Shown: in pieces, positions 29,692 through 39,128 of the stretch | Layout: every line of letters begins with the position of its first letter | Position numbering within the stretch: the stretch's first letter is position 1 | NCBI GenBank assembly: GCA_024278935.1 | Contig: JAJRSF010000024.1 | Location: 30,877 to 94,876, forward strand | From: Candidatus Zixiibacteriota bacterium | GTDB lineage: Bacteria > Zixibacteria > MSB-5A5 > GN15 > FEB-12 | DNA: 64,000 nt | Reading direction: 5' to 3' | The notes under the pieces: model-generated | The model's database searches: none | What the model saw: the letters and a program-made list of their open reading frames with translations, nothing else | What the model was told of the DNA's origin: nothing | Translations under genes and position numbers: made by a program

Positions 29692-29888
29692 TAAACCATC
29701 CCTGCGGACGCAGGTAACCAGAACTTATGCCAAAAGAATACTTTGTTTACATATTAGCCAGTAAAAAAAATGGAAAAGGGATTGGAAATTAGAGCTTATT
29801 GAAAATGATAATCCAAGATGGGATGATTTGTACTTCGAGATTATATAATAAAGTAGTACTGGGTACCTGCGTTCGCAGGTATGGTTTA
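29692..29888. mobile_element. Inverted-repeat-bounded element (~197 bp) holding a GIY-YIG relic
   Basis: Left TAAACCATCCCTGCGGACGCAGGTAACC and right GGGTACCTGCGTTCGCAGGTATGGTTTA are inverted copies (25 of 28 positions by eye). Confidence 0.65.
29727..29848 (+). pseudogene. GIY-YIG nuclease pseudogene (internal deletion)
   Basis: N-terminus MPKEYFVYILASKKNG and, in the +1 frame, C-terminus KWKRDWKLELIENDNPRWDDLYFEII*. Confidence 0.75.
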
Positions 29889-29965
29889 AAGAGAGAAGCA
29901 ATTATTTAAAATAATTGCATAATAATAGTTTAATCGGAAACTGATCTTTAAAAAATGACATAAAA

Positions 29966-29987
29966 AAAGCCCGCCGAGGCGGGCTTT
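29966..29987 (-). terminator. Rho-independent terminator of pilin gene 1
   Basis: AAAGCCCGCC/GGCGGGCTTT hairpin followed by T tract on minus strand. Confidence 0.85.
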
Positions 29988-30013
29988 GATAATTCATTTA
30001 ACTAAGATAGAAA

Positions 30014-30445
30014 TTAACCAGTTACGTCATCAATAGTTGGTTGCAACAATCCAGTTTCATCGATTGTCCAAGTATCTATCGTAGCATCATCATCTAAGTT
30101 AGCTGTTGCCGTTGCCGTAAATGTTGTAGCATCAGAAACAATCGCATAAGCATAAATAGATGTAGCCATAACTTCAACACCGATATCCGGGAATGTACCA
30201 CCAGTAGCAGCAGCAATAGAAATACCATTATCGCCATAAGCATTAGAGATGTCACCTTGACGGAATGTACGTTGCATTGTGTAAATCTGTTTCAAAAGCT
30301 GTTTAGCTTCTGACTGTTTTGATTTTGTTGTAGCTTGCATAAAACGAGGAATCGCTAAGGCAGCTAAGATACCGATGATCACAACAACGATCATTAATTC
30401 GATAAGTGTAAAACCTTTTTGACGATTATGGAACTTTGAGAACAT
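30014..30445 (-). CDS. Type IV pilin (PilA/PilE-like)
   Basis: RQKGFTLIELMIVVVIIGILAALAIPRFMQATTKSKQSEAK. Confidence 0.9.
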   Translation of the reverse strand: MFSKFHNRQKGFTLIELMIVVVIIGILAALAIPRFMQATTKSKQSEAKQLLKQIYTMQRTFRQGDISNAYGDNGISIAAATGGTFPDIGVEVMATSIYAYAIVSDATTFTATATANLDDDATIDTWTIDETGLLQPTIDDVTG

Positions 30446-30507
30446 ATGAACCTCCTACGGGTCTTGTTCGTTAATGGTTTCAATTACCTTATTTACTAAT
30501 TACTATC

Positions 30508-30523
30508 GGCAAGTTCTGTGCCT
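30508..30523 (-). promoter_or_regulatory. Putative sigma-54 promoter of pilin gene 1
   Basis: Minus strand AGGCAC-AGAAC-TTGCC: core GGCAC-N5-TTGC matches consensus; about 60 nt upstream of ATG. Confidence 0.7.
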
Positions 30524-30733
30524 TTCTTCCGCCCAAATTTTGAACAGATTGCACTCTCGTTATTTATGCGTAAAGACGCTTTTTTATAATTTGGAAAGAA
30601 CTATGGGACGGTTCCAATAGTTATTTTGATTTTCTTACCTATGAAAAAATTGCGTTTTGCAATAAGTGTGGCAAATTGCGAAAGGTTTTGAGTTAGGAAA
30701 TTATTAAATCGTTGTTTTTACACACCCCTTAAT

Positions 30734-31067
30734 CCCCTCTTAATAGAGGGGAACAGCCTGAAGGCTGGAAATGACAATTATAAAAACATGCTTAATTCTT
30801 TTGTCGGTTGGTTAATAGTTTGTTTTGGGTATTGGCAGAACCGTTAAAGGCTTACAGCCCACTATGTGGGGTTCTTCCCTACGAGGTAAATACCTTCGGG
30901 ACAGGCTAGCGATTTCCCTACTACAGCAATAGGTGGCAGGTCTCAAAAGCGAGACCTGCCCTACGGAACTTGTCGGGTTTCTCGATTTTTAAATCTACCG
31001 ATTTCAAACCAACGGAACCCGACCTACAAGACTATATGTCTGCGGAACAGGCAGGCCAGTTCCCTAC
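30734..31067. repeat. Cluster of short perfect hairpins between the two pilin genes
   Basis: CCCCTCT-TAAT-AGAGGGG; CAGCC-TGAA-GGCTG; CCCAC-TAT-GTGGG; AGGTA-AA-TACCT; GGCAGGTCTC-AAAAGC-GAGACCTGCC. Confidence 0.75.
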
Positions 31068-31098
31068 AGGTCTTTTATGAATAAGCAGGTATAAAAAA

Positions 31099-31118
31099 AA
31101 CCCGCCGGAGAGCGGGTT
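31099..31118 (-). terminator. Rho-independent terminator of pilin gene 2
   Basis: AACCCGC-CGGAGA-GCGGGTT with T-run on minus strand. Confidence 0.8.
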
Positions 31119-31153
31119 CTTTTTGAGGTATGAAAAGGTATTGTAAACTTTTA

Positions 31154-31579
31154 TCAATCAACTACATCGTCTATCGTATTTACAAGGTTACCATCTTGAT
31201 CCATTGTCCATGTATCGAGTGTAGCGTCATCATCAAGATTACCGGTAGCAGTACACAGAAAGGTAGTATTAGTTGCCGCAATGGTAAAAGAGTATTTACA
31301 TGTACTCATAATTTCAACCCATAGTAGAGCAAATGCTTGTGGAGAAGCTGCTGATGCTGCCCCACCCGGTTGATAATAAGAATTCACCATTGATTGTTGG
31401 CGGTATGTACGTTGGTTAACATATATTTGCTTCATAATCAGTTTTACTTCTGATTGTTTTGCTTTGGTAGATGCTTCCATAAAACGTGGGATCGCCAATG
31501 AGGCGAGTATACCTATGATAACAACAACTATCATAAGTTCTATAAGAGTAAATCCGTGCTCTTGCTTTGCTCTATTCAT
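31154..31579 (-). CDS. Type IV pilin (PilA/PilE-like); start MNRAKQ favoured over 31609
   Basis: EHGFTLIELMIVVVIIGILASLAIPRFMEASTKAKQSEVK; the predicted sigma-54 transcript starts near 31611. Confidence 0.87.
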   Translation of the reverse strand: MNRAKQEHGFTLIELMIVVVIIGILASLAIPRFMEASTKAKQSEVKLIMKQIYVNQRTYRQQSMVNSYYQPGGAASAASPQAFALLWVEIMSTCKYSFTIAATNTTFLCTATGNLDDDATLDTWTMDQDGNLVNTIDDVVD

Positions 31580-31621
31580 TTGAATCCTTTCGCTATCTTT
31601 TCTCATCATGCCTAATACTTT

Positions 31622-31637
31622 TGCAAGTTACATACCA
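31622..31637 (-). promoter_or_regulatory. Putative sigma-54 promoter of pilin gene 2
   Basis: Minus strand TGGTAT-GTAAC-TTGCA; GG/GC spacing correct. Confidence 0.6.
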
Positions 31638-31664
31638 TTGGGCTGTTCAAATTTGAAACAGAAA

Positions 31665-33061
31665 TTAATCATCGCTGTTTTTATTAAATAAATCTTTTAA
31701 AGCGTACCGTTCAATTTTTCTATATAATGTGGAAGTGTTGATTCCGAGTATTTTTGCTGCTTCTCGTTTTTCCCGCCAGTTTGACTCATAACAAAATGTA
31801 TATACGCTTTTTCCATCGATTCAAGAGTTGGGTTGAGAGGATCAGCCTCTGTAACAATTGCTGGGCTTTCTTTTATAGATAATTTTTCAGGGAAATCTGA
31901 TAATTCGAGTAGATTGGTGCGATTTAATAAAACTGCCCGTTCTAATGTATTTTCTAATTCTCTTACATTGCCGGGCCAGTTATATGAGAATAAAACATCG
32001 GACGCTTCTTTTGAAATAGTTTTTATCTGTGTTCCTGTTTTATCAGCAAATTTTTTAATAAAGAAATCTACCAGTAAAGGGATATCTTCTTTTCTTTCCC
32101 GAAGAGATGGAATTTCTATAGGGATAACATTGAGACGATAAAAAAGATCCTCACGGAACCGTCCCTGTCTGACATCTTCTTCAAGCTGGGCATTGGTAGC
32201 CGCAATAAGGCGGACATCAACTTCTATAGGTTTGGTATCACCAACAGGAGTTATTATTTTATCTTCAAGTACCCGAAGAAGTTTCACTTGAATAGCTAGA
32301 GATGTATTCCCGATTTCATCTAAAAAGATTGTACCTCTATCTGCAACTTTGAAAAGCCCATCTTTATCTTTAATAGCACCGGTAAAAGCACCTTTGATAT
32401 GACCAAAGAGTTCGGATTCAAGCAGATTTTCAGGAATTGCTCCACAGTTGATAGTTATAAAAGGAGCGTTGCATCGTGGTGACAAATGATGAATTGCTTT
32501 TGAGATTAAATCTTTACCGGTTCCTGATTCTCCTAGAACTAAAACAGTTGAATCTGATGAGGCAACCCGAGTGGCAAGTTTTTTGAGCTTTACTACTGGT
32601 TCAGAATTACCTATAAAATTGCTAAATGAGTTGTTATCCTGTAGTTGTTTTTTGAGTTCTATATTTTCTGAGACTAATTTTTTTCTATTGATAGATTTTT
32701 CGATAGTCAATTTAATCTCATCAACTTTAAATGGCTTTGTAATATAGTCTGATGCCCCAAGTTTCATCGCTTCGATAGCTGTATCAACAGTAGCAAAGGC
32801 AGTCATGACAATAAAATCTTGTTCTACTTTAAAAGTTTTAACTTCCTGGAGAACTTCAAGCCCGGTCATTCCCGGCATATTCATATCTGAAATGACAAGG
32901 TCGAAATTATCATCTTTGAGTAATTCTACAGCTAAAAACCCATCGGAGGCGGTTTCTACTTCGTATCCTTCTTTCTTGAGCATAATCTCAAGGAAGTTGC
33001 ACATTGAATCTTCATCGTCGATAACTAAAATTTTAGACCGCATATCTGTTCCTAAAATCAA
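31665..33061 (-). CDS. NtrC/PilR-type sigma-54 response regulator; Fis domain split by a -1 frameshift at 31767-31771
   Basis: Receiver domain, GESGTGKD, ELFGHIKGAFTGA, GTIFLDEI; alternative frame restores KREAAKILGINTSTLYRKIERYALKDLFNKNSDD*. Confidence 0.88.
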
Positions 33062-33136
33062 TATTTATTATAATAGATATATCACTTATAATTTCGGCAG
33101 GTATGAAAATCCCTTGATATAATAGAAAAAAACTGC

Positions 33137-33709
33137 TCAAGGATTGAGCAGTTGAGAGGATAACTGTTGAGGGTTCACTTCGTTTAGCTCATTGACGTTA
33201 TTGAATTGAATCAAAGTGACAATAACAATAATTAACCCAATTACAATTCCAGTCCTGGGATGCATAAAAAAATGCTTAATTTTTTTATATTTTATCATTG
33301 CTGAAATAATCAATTCTTGAGTTAAAGTTCTATATACCCAATAGTATAAAATGATAAGACAGAGGCTAAAGGCAAAACTAACCGAGAGTTCAAAAGCTGT
33401 AATCCCTTCATCCAAATAGAATTGAATAAGACTATCACTAAATTCTGTAATCAGAAACATTACATTAAAGAGGAAAGTTATAAAATAAAATCCAGATAAG
33501 AAGCTAGTTATCTGAGCAACTCTTAAACTTCCTCTTCGTAAATAGACACCAGCAATAATCGCAAATAGACCTAGATTTGATGAATAACCATATTGGTTCA
33601 TAATGCAATAGATAAAAACTCCAATGTCTATTATCCCCGCAACAATTAAAACATTACCGACTTTTCTTAGAACATCATCTACTTTATTAATTTCATCAAT
33701 TACCTTCAT
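33137..33709 (-). CDS. Hypothetical membrane protein
   Basis: 190 aa with five hydrophobic segments. Confidence 0.5.
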   Translation of the reverse strand: MKVIDEINKVDDVLRKVGNVLIVAGIIDIGVFIYCIMNQYGYSSNLGLFAIIAGVYLRRGSLRVAQITSFLSGFYFITFLFNVMFLITEFSDSLIQFYLDEGITAFELSVSFAFSLCLIILYYWVYRTLTQELIISAMIKYKKIKHFFMHPRTGIVIGLIIVIVTLIQFNNVNELNEVNPQQLSSQLLNP

Positions 33710-33809
33710 AGATATTTATATCGGTCTTTATTTCATAAATCACACGAATAAGATTTAAGAATTAAGGTGCTTGTACACTCTTTATTTTTTGTATATATTC
33801 TTTTAAAAG

Positions 33810-34829
33810 TTGAACAAAGAGGAATGCAATATGGAAAAATATTCACCCCGTGAACGTATAGAAATGATAATTGCCGGCGAGAAACCGGATAGATATGCAG
33901 CATCTTTTTGGAGACACTTTTTTCATCTGGAAAATTCTGCCCAAGGAACTGCCGATGCAATGCTTTATTTTCAGAAAGAATTCAAATGGGATTTTATGAA
34001 AATAAATCCGAGAGCTGATTTCCATATTGAAGACTACGGTTTCACCCATATTTTTTCAAAAGATGAGTTCACAAAACACACAAAAACAAATTTCCCGATT
34101 TCTACTATTGATGATTGGGCAAAAATTAAAGAGATAGATATTCGCTCCAAAGCTCTTGATGAACATCTGCAGATGGTCTCGCTGATTCGGAAAGGGTCAG
34201 ATAAAGAACTTCCGATTTTAATGACTATCTTCTCACCTGTTGCAATTGCCGGACGGATGGTATCTGACCGGTCTATCATGGCTGAACATATTAAGACAAA
34301 TCCAGAAATTGTATTTGAAGCAGTTTCTAATATTGCCAAGACATTTGAAAAGTATATTGTCGAACTTCGTAATGCCGGTGCTGATGGAATTTTTTATGCT
34401 ACGACTCAATGGGCAACAACAAATCTTATCAACTGGGATGAGTATCAAAAATTTGGATTACCATTTGATTTACAACTTTTAAAAGCAAGCGGTGATGATG
34501 CTTTAAATGTATTTCATATCTGTTCATCGAATAATTATTTGAAAAATATAATGGAGCCTGACTTCAACGCCCAGATTATTAACTGGGAAACGGACGACCC
34601 TACCAATATGCCACTCGATATCGGTCTTGAAACTTATCCAAACAAAGTAATTTTAGGTGGTGTTGACCATAACGGTTGGTTGATGCACTCCCCTCCCAAT
34701 GAAGTGAAGTATCAGATTGATAAGTTAAAAGAAAATTCGGATTCATCACGTTTTATCATCGGCCCCGGTTGTGCGGTTGAGCCGAAAGTTTCTTTTGATA
34801 ACTACCGTGCAATACGGGAGAATCTATGA
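33810..34829 (+). CDS. Uroporphyrinogen decarboxylase (URO-D) family protein
   Basis: MEKYSPRERIEMIIAGEKPDRYAASFWRHFF..., NVFHICSSNNYL, GLETYPNKVILGGVDHNGWL, FIIGPGCAVEP. Confidence 0.8.
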   Translation: MNKEECNMEKYSPRERIEMIIAGEKPDRYAASFWRHFFHLENSAQGTADAMLYFQKEFKWDFMKINPRADFHIEDYGFTHIFSKDEFTKHTKTNFPISTIDDWAKIKEIDIRSKALDEHLQMVSLIRKGSDKELPILMTIFSPVAIAGRMVSDRSIMAEHIKTNPEIVFEAVSNIAKTFEKYIVELRNAGADGIFYATTQWATTNLINWDEYQKFGLPFDLQLLKASGDDALNVFHICSSNNYLKNIMEPDFNAQIINWETDDPTNMPLDIGLETYPNKVILGGVDHNGWLMHSPPNEVKYQIDKLKENSDSSRFIIGPGCAVEPKVSFDNYRAIRENL

Positions 34830-35287
34830 ACAACAGAGAAAAATTGATTGCCGATATTTCAGTTGCCGTTACTGATTTAAAAACTGAACAAGAAGTTTTA
34901 GAAGTTTCGATCAATCTGATTGATAGTTTTTCAGATGGCTATAACTGGACAGGTTATTATATGCTGGTTGGTGACCATCTAGAAGTCGGTCCGTATGTGG
35001 GTCCCGAGACGCCTCATACAAAGATTGAATTGAACGCAGGTATCTGCGGTGCGGCTGTTTCGCAACGACAGTCAATAGTGGTTGACGATGTAAATGCTGA
35101 TCCTCGATTTTTGGCTTGTTCCATTTCTACAAAATCTGAAATTGTCGTTCCGCTTATGGATGGCGAAGTTTGCATTGGTGAGCTTGATATTGATTCAAAC
35201 AAGCCGGCATTTTTTACAGACGATGATAAACAGATGCTTGAAAAAATTGCAACTATAGTTGTAGTAAAGTTAAAATCTATAAATTGA
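34826..35287 (+). CDS. GAF domain protein, free methionine-R-sulfoxide reductase-like
   Basis: GYNWTGYYMLVGDHLEVGPYVG..., GICGAAVSQRQSIVVDDVNADPRFLACSISTKSEIVVPL. Confidence 0.8.
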   Translation: MNNREKLIADISVAVTDLKTEQEVLEVSINLIDSFSDGYNWTGYYMLVGDHLEVGPYVGPETPHTKIELNAGICGAAVSQRQSIVVDDVNADPRFLACSISTKSEIVVPLMDGEVCIGELDIDSNKPAFFTDDDKQMLEKIATIVVVKLKSIN

Positions 35288-35310
35288 AAAATTAGAACAA
35301 AGGAGTTCGT

Positions 35311-35463
35311 ATGTTTTTAGGAGTCTTATTATTGTTGATGGGGTTTGTGATGCTTTTGGAAAAATTAGGATTTATTTATGGAGATTTTTCTGACTTTATA
35401 GTACCAATCGGTTTGGTTGCCTTGGGAGCATCGATGATTTTTGATAAGAAAAATAAATGTTAG
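35311..35463 (+). CDS. Small two-TM membrane protein (50 aa)
   Basis: MFLGVLLLLMGFVMLLEKLGFIYGDFSDFIVPIGLVALGASMIFDKKNKC*; aaaggag RBS. Confidence 0.7.
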   Translation: MFLGVLLLLMGFVMLLEKLGFIYGDFSDFIVPIGLVALGASMIFDKKNKC

Positions 35464-35781
35464 ATGTCTGAAACACATTTTTATTTTAATCCAAACGAAA
35501 AAGGTCTTACTGTATTCTTAGGTAAAACAGAGTCTAAACTTATGGAAATCGCATGGGAGCATAAGAACATCAGTGTCAAAACTGCTCTGTTTCACCTGCC
35601 TGAAAAAGATAAGCCGGCATACACAACTGTCATGACTATTTTGAGTCGGATGGCTGATAAGAATTTATTACTCAGAGAAAAAGATGGCAGGTCTTTTTTG
35701 TACAGACCAGCATTAACGAAGAAACAATTTTTAGCTCAGAAAATCTCACAAATCAAGAGCTGTTTACAACAATTCAAATAA
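35464..35781 (+). CDS. BlaI/MecI/CopY family transcriptional regulator
   Basis: LMEIAWEHKNISVKTALFHLPEKDKPAYTTVMTILSRMADKNLLLREKDGRSFLYRPALTKKQF. Confidence 0.85.
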   Translation: MSETHFYFNPNEKGLTVFLGKTESKLMEIAWEHKNISVKTALFHLPEKDKPAYTTVMTILSRMADKNLLLREKDGRSFLYRPALTKKQFLAQKISQIKSCLQQFK

Positions 35782-35812
35782 TCATTTTGTCTATCTGACC
35801 GATAGAATATAT

Positions 35813-36574
35813 ATGAAAAAAGTTATACTTCTGATATATCTATTTAGCATTTGCCTGAGTTTGCAAGCCTCAAACTTTGTCGATTTGGGCAAAGAGATTC
35901 GGATCCCACTTCCTAAGAATTGGCAAGTAGCAGGAGATAGTGGCTTCTATCCATTTCAAATAATCAATGACGCACTCACCGCTGAGTTATTGATATATAA
36001 ATCAATAATAGATAAATCCGAAGCTATCCACACTAACCAAGAATTGAAAGAGTCTGTTGATATAATAATTTCTGATATTATAATGACACTTCCCGAGGCA
36101 AAGTTATTATCAAGCACCGGAAAGATAGATGATAATAGAGCAATTTTCTCATTGGACTTTATTTCGGTAGATACAATTACAAACGGACAGATTCATCATC
36201 GTTTAAATGGCTACTTGTATGATCATCCGAACGGTGAGCAAATTTTGTTTACACTGTGGGGAAAGACTAGTAATAGTTCTAAAGATTTATTGCACAAAGA
36301 AATTTTACTGATGCAAAATAATTTTTCATTCTATGGCGAGTCTAACGGCAGACTATTTCAAACAAACAGTGATGTTGATTGGAAAGTTTTAGTAGTTATT
36401 CTGGTTCTGATTTTAGCTGTTTTATTATTTTTCAGAAAGCATAAAGCGATAGAATCAATTCAGTTTTCAGAGGATTCACATTTTTGGCGATGTTCGTGTG
36501 TACGGCAAAACCATATGAATAATCTGCTTTGCAAAAGATGCGGTCAGCAAAACAATATTAAAGAGTCGGTTTAG
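35813..36574 (+). CDS. Hypothetical exported/TM protein with cytosolic C-terminal zinc-ribbon-like motif
   Basis: Signal peptide, C-terminal TM VLVVILVLILAVLLFF, then WRCSCVRQNHMNNLLCKRCGQQN. Confidence 0.55.
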   Translation: MKKVILLIYLFSICLSLQASNFVDLGKEIRIPLPKNWQVAGDSGFYPFQIINDALTAELLIYKSIIDKSEAIHTNQELKESVDIIISDIIMTLPEAKLLSSTGKIDDNRAIFSLDFISVDTITNGQIHHRLNGYLYDHPNGEQILFTLWGKTSNSSKDLLHKEILLMQNNFSFYGESNGRLFQTNSDVDWKVLVVILVLILAVLLFFRKHKAIESIQFSEDSHFWRCSCVRQNHMNNLLCKRCGQQNNIKESV

Positions 36575-36986
36575 GGAACTCTTCAAGTTCTATTAAAACG
36601 CCATTCATATCTTTTGGCTGTATGAAAGCAATTTTATTTCCATCAGCACCAATTCGAGGAACTTCATCAATTAGACGAACACCCTCTGCTTTTAATTCAG
36701 CAAGTTTTTTTTCGATATCCTCAACATAGATACAAACATGATGCAACCCCTCACCTTTTGAATCAAGAAACTTCGCAATAGGAGAGTCATCTGTAGATGG
36801 TGCGACCAGTTCAATTCTGGCACCTCCACCACAACATCCACCTTTGAAGATAGCAGCTTTTACTTTTTGGTCTGCAACATCATGAATAGCAGGGTTGTCA
36901 TCTCCAATAAGCAAAGAGTATTTTTTGAGTGCTTTTTCAAAGTCTTTGACTGCGATTCCAACATGAGAAATTAGCGGAATATCCAT
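36558..36986 (-). CDS. mce: Methylmalonyl-CoA epimerase
   Basis: ISHVGIAVKDFEKALKKY, KVKAAIFKGG, IELVAP, GLHHVCIYVEDIE. Confidence 0.9.
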   Translation of the reverse strand: MDIPLISHVGIAVKDFEKALKKYSLLIGDDNPAIHDVADQKVKAAIFKGGCCGGGARIELVAPSTDDSPIAKFLDSKGEGLHHVCIYVEDIEKKLAELKAEGVRLIDEVPRIGADGNKIAFIQPKDMNGVLIELEEFPKPTL

Positions 36987-37558
36987 TATTCATCTTCCCA
37001 ATTTGATGCTTCTTCGGCTTGTCTGATAAGGTCTTCATACTCAAGTTGGTTTTTAATAACAGAGATAGTCGGTTTAATCCATTTATCATTATGATAATAA
37101 ACGATGAGTCTTTGTTCTGTCATTTCTTGAATTTTGTCTTCAGCAAATTTGAGTTCTATAGTTACCCATGCCAAGGCAGAGTCATGGGCAAACATTTCCA
37201 GTGAATCAACTTCCAATGAGATAACTTCGCCGGGAGCATGATAGGTAATCTGCGCATATGTAAGATATTTATCAAATGAATGTTCATCTGTATAATAAGA
37301 AAATTCATTTTCATACAATCCAGAATTATCAAAATAAAGAAGACGTTCCATTGCTTCCCATAGAGAAGCTTGGATAGTGTCTTGAACCGTTAAAAGCTCT
37401 TTTGGTATATAGCTTGAGTCGACTATCTCTTGTTGAGTCGCGACATCAGTATTTTCAGAACTCTCTTTATTTGATGTGTCGTTTGAACATCCTATAAATA
37501 TTAATAAAAAAGAAAATATTATGGATACTAGCGGTATATTCTTATAAATGTTTTTCAT
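36986..37558 (-). CDS. Hypothetical lipoprotein
   Basis: [27 protein letters not shown] lipobox. Confidence 0.6.
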   Translation of the reverse strand: MKNIYKNIPLVSIIFSFLLIFIGCSNDTSNKESSENTDVATQQEIVDSSYIPKELLTVQDTIQASLWEAMERLLYFDNSGLYENEFSYYTDEHSFDKYLTYAQITYHAPGEVISLEVDSLEMFAHDSALAWVTIELKFAEDKIQEMTEQRLIVYYHNDKWIKPTISVIKNQLEYEDLIRQAEEASNWEDE

Positions 37559-39128
37559 GATATTCACCCCATACGTCTCGTAGTGCATTTGCTATTTCTC
37601 CAACGGTTGCATAATTTTCTACTGCTTCAATTACATAAGGTACAATATTTTTATTCCCTTTGGCAACTTCTTTAAGTTGCTTGAGTTGTGCTTGTACTAT
37701 TTTGTTGTCACGTCTTGCTTTGAGAGCAGTTAGTTTTTCAACTTGCTCTTTTTCCAGATTTGGATCAACTTTTAAGATATCCGGAATTTGTGGTGATGTT
37801 GTTTGAAATTTATTTATACCAACAACAGTGATATCTTCTTTTTCAATATCTTTTTGATATGTATATGCCGACCGAGCTATTTCATCACGAAAATAACCTG
37901 TTTCAATACAAGCGACCGAGCCATCTTTCTCTTCAATTTCATCAAGAAGTTTTTGAATTTTAACTTCAAGTTCTTTTGAGAGAAATTCCATGTAGTAAGA
38001 ACCTGCCAAAGGGTCGGCAGTATCGGCGACACCGTTTTCATAGGCGAGTACTTGTTGAGTACGAAGAGCGATCTCTGCGGATTTTTCTGTTGGCAAACCA
38101 AGGGCTTCATCGAATGAATTTGTATGCAGCGACTGTGTTCCGCCTAAAATTGCTGCCAGTGCTTGCATCGTTGTACGAATAATATTGTTCTCCGGTTGCT
38201 GTGCGGTAAGAGTTGAACCACCAGTTTGGGTATGGAACCGAAGAAGCAACGCTTTTGGATTGGTTGCTTTAAATTTATCCTTCATAATGTTTGCCCAGAA
38301 TTTGCGAGCAAGACGGAACTTGGCAACCTCTTCAAAAAGATTTGAATGCGACGCAAAGAAAAACGAAAGACGTGGAGCGAATTCGTTTACATCGAGTCCT
38401 GCTGTAATCGCAGCTTTCACATAGGCGATCCCGTTTGACAAAGTAAAGGCAACTTCCTGAGCTGCGGTAGAACCTGCTTCACGAATGTGGTAACCGGAGA
38501 TTGAAATTGTGTTAAACTTCGGAAGGTTTTCTTTGGCGTAATCAAAAATATCGGTAATTATTCGCATGGATGGCGAAGGCGGATAGATATAAGTTCCTCG
38601 AGCTATAAATTCTTTTAAGATATCATTCTGAATTGTACCCATCAGTTTTTCTTGCGGTACACCCTGCTTTTTCCCGGCTGAAATATATAGAGCCAGCAAA
38701 ATAACGGCAGTCGAATTTATTGTCATAGAGGTTGAAACTTTATCAAGCGGGATGCCGTCAAAAAGTGTTTCCATATCTTCAAGCGAATCAATGGCAACCC
38801 CTGTACGACCAACTTCACCCTTTGCCATTGGGTGATCAGAGTCATAACCGATTTGTGTTGCTAAATCAAAGGCAATCGATAGACCTGTCTGACCTTGTTC
38901 AAGCAAATATTTATACCGTTTGTTGGATTCAACAGCAGTTCCGAAGCCAGTATATTGTCGCATTGTCCAGAATCGTCCCCGATACATATTGGGATAGACG
39001 CCACGTGTGTATGGAAATTCGCCAGGCAATGATGGTGAGTTGTCAGGAAGGGTGACGTCATCAGGATGAATCGAAATTGGAATTTCAATATCGGAAGTTG
39101 TCTTTTTCATATCACTCATTTTTAGCAA
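37542..39128 (-). CDS. Methylmalonyl-CoA mutase large (catalytic) subunit, MCM-type (Tyr/Arg)
   Basis: [58 protein letters not shown]; no B12-binding domain. Confidence 0.92.
   Translation of the reverse strand: MLKMSDMKKTTSDIEIPISIHPDDVTLPDNSPSLPGEFPYTRGVYPNMYRGRFWTMRQYTGFGTAVESNKRYKYLLEQGQTGLSIAFDLATQIGYDSDHPMAKGEVGRTGVAIDSLEDMETLFDGIPLDKVSTSMTINSTAVILLALYISAGKKQGVPQEKLMGTIQNDILKEFIARGTYIYPPSPSMRIITDIFDYAKENLPKFNTISISGYHIREAGSTAAQEVAFTLSNGIAYVKAAITAGLDVNEFAPRLSFFFASHSNLFEEVAKFRLARKFWANIMKDKFKATNPKALLLRFHTQTGGSTLTAQQPENNIIRTTMQALAAILGGTQSLHTNSFDEALGLPTEKSAEIALRTQQVLAYENGVADTADPLAGSYYMEFLSKELEVKIQKLLDEIEEKDGSVACIETGYFRDEIARSAYTYQKDIEKEDITVVGINKFQTTSPQIPDILKVDPNLEKEQVEKLTALKARRDNKIVQAQLKQLKEVAKGNKNIVPYVIEAVENYATVGEIANALRDVWGEYHEKHL

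Noticed and set aside
30658-30673. TGCCAC-ACTTA-TTGCA (minus strand) as a sigma-54 promoter for pilin 1
   Set aside because: Lacks the essential second G of the -24 GG; the site at 30508-30523 is closer and has the full core.
30721-31067. CRISPR array
   Set aside because: Hairpins differ in sequence and spacing is irregular; no direct repeat-spacer pattern and no cas genes.
37542-39128. Missing B12-binding domain as evidence of a truncated methylmalonyl-CoA mutase
   Set aside because: Split large/small subunits are a normal architecture, and a small subunit is encoded at 44864-45283.
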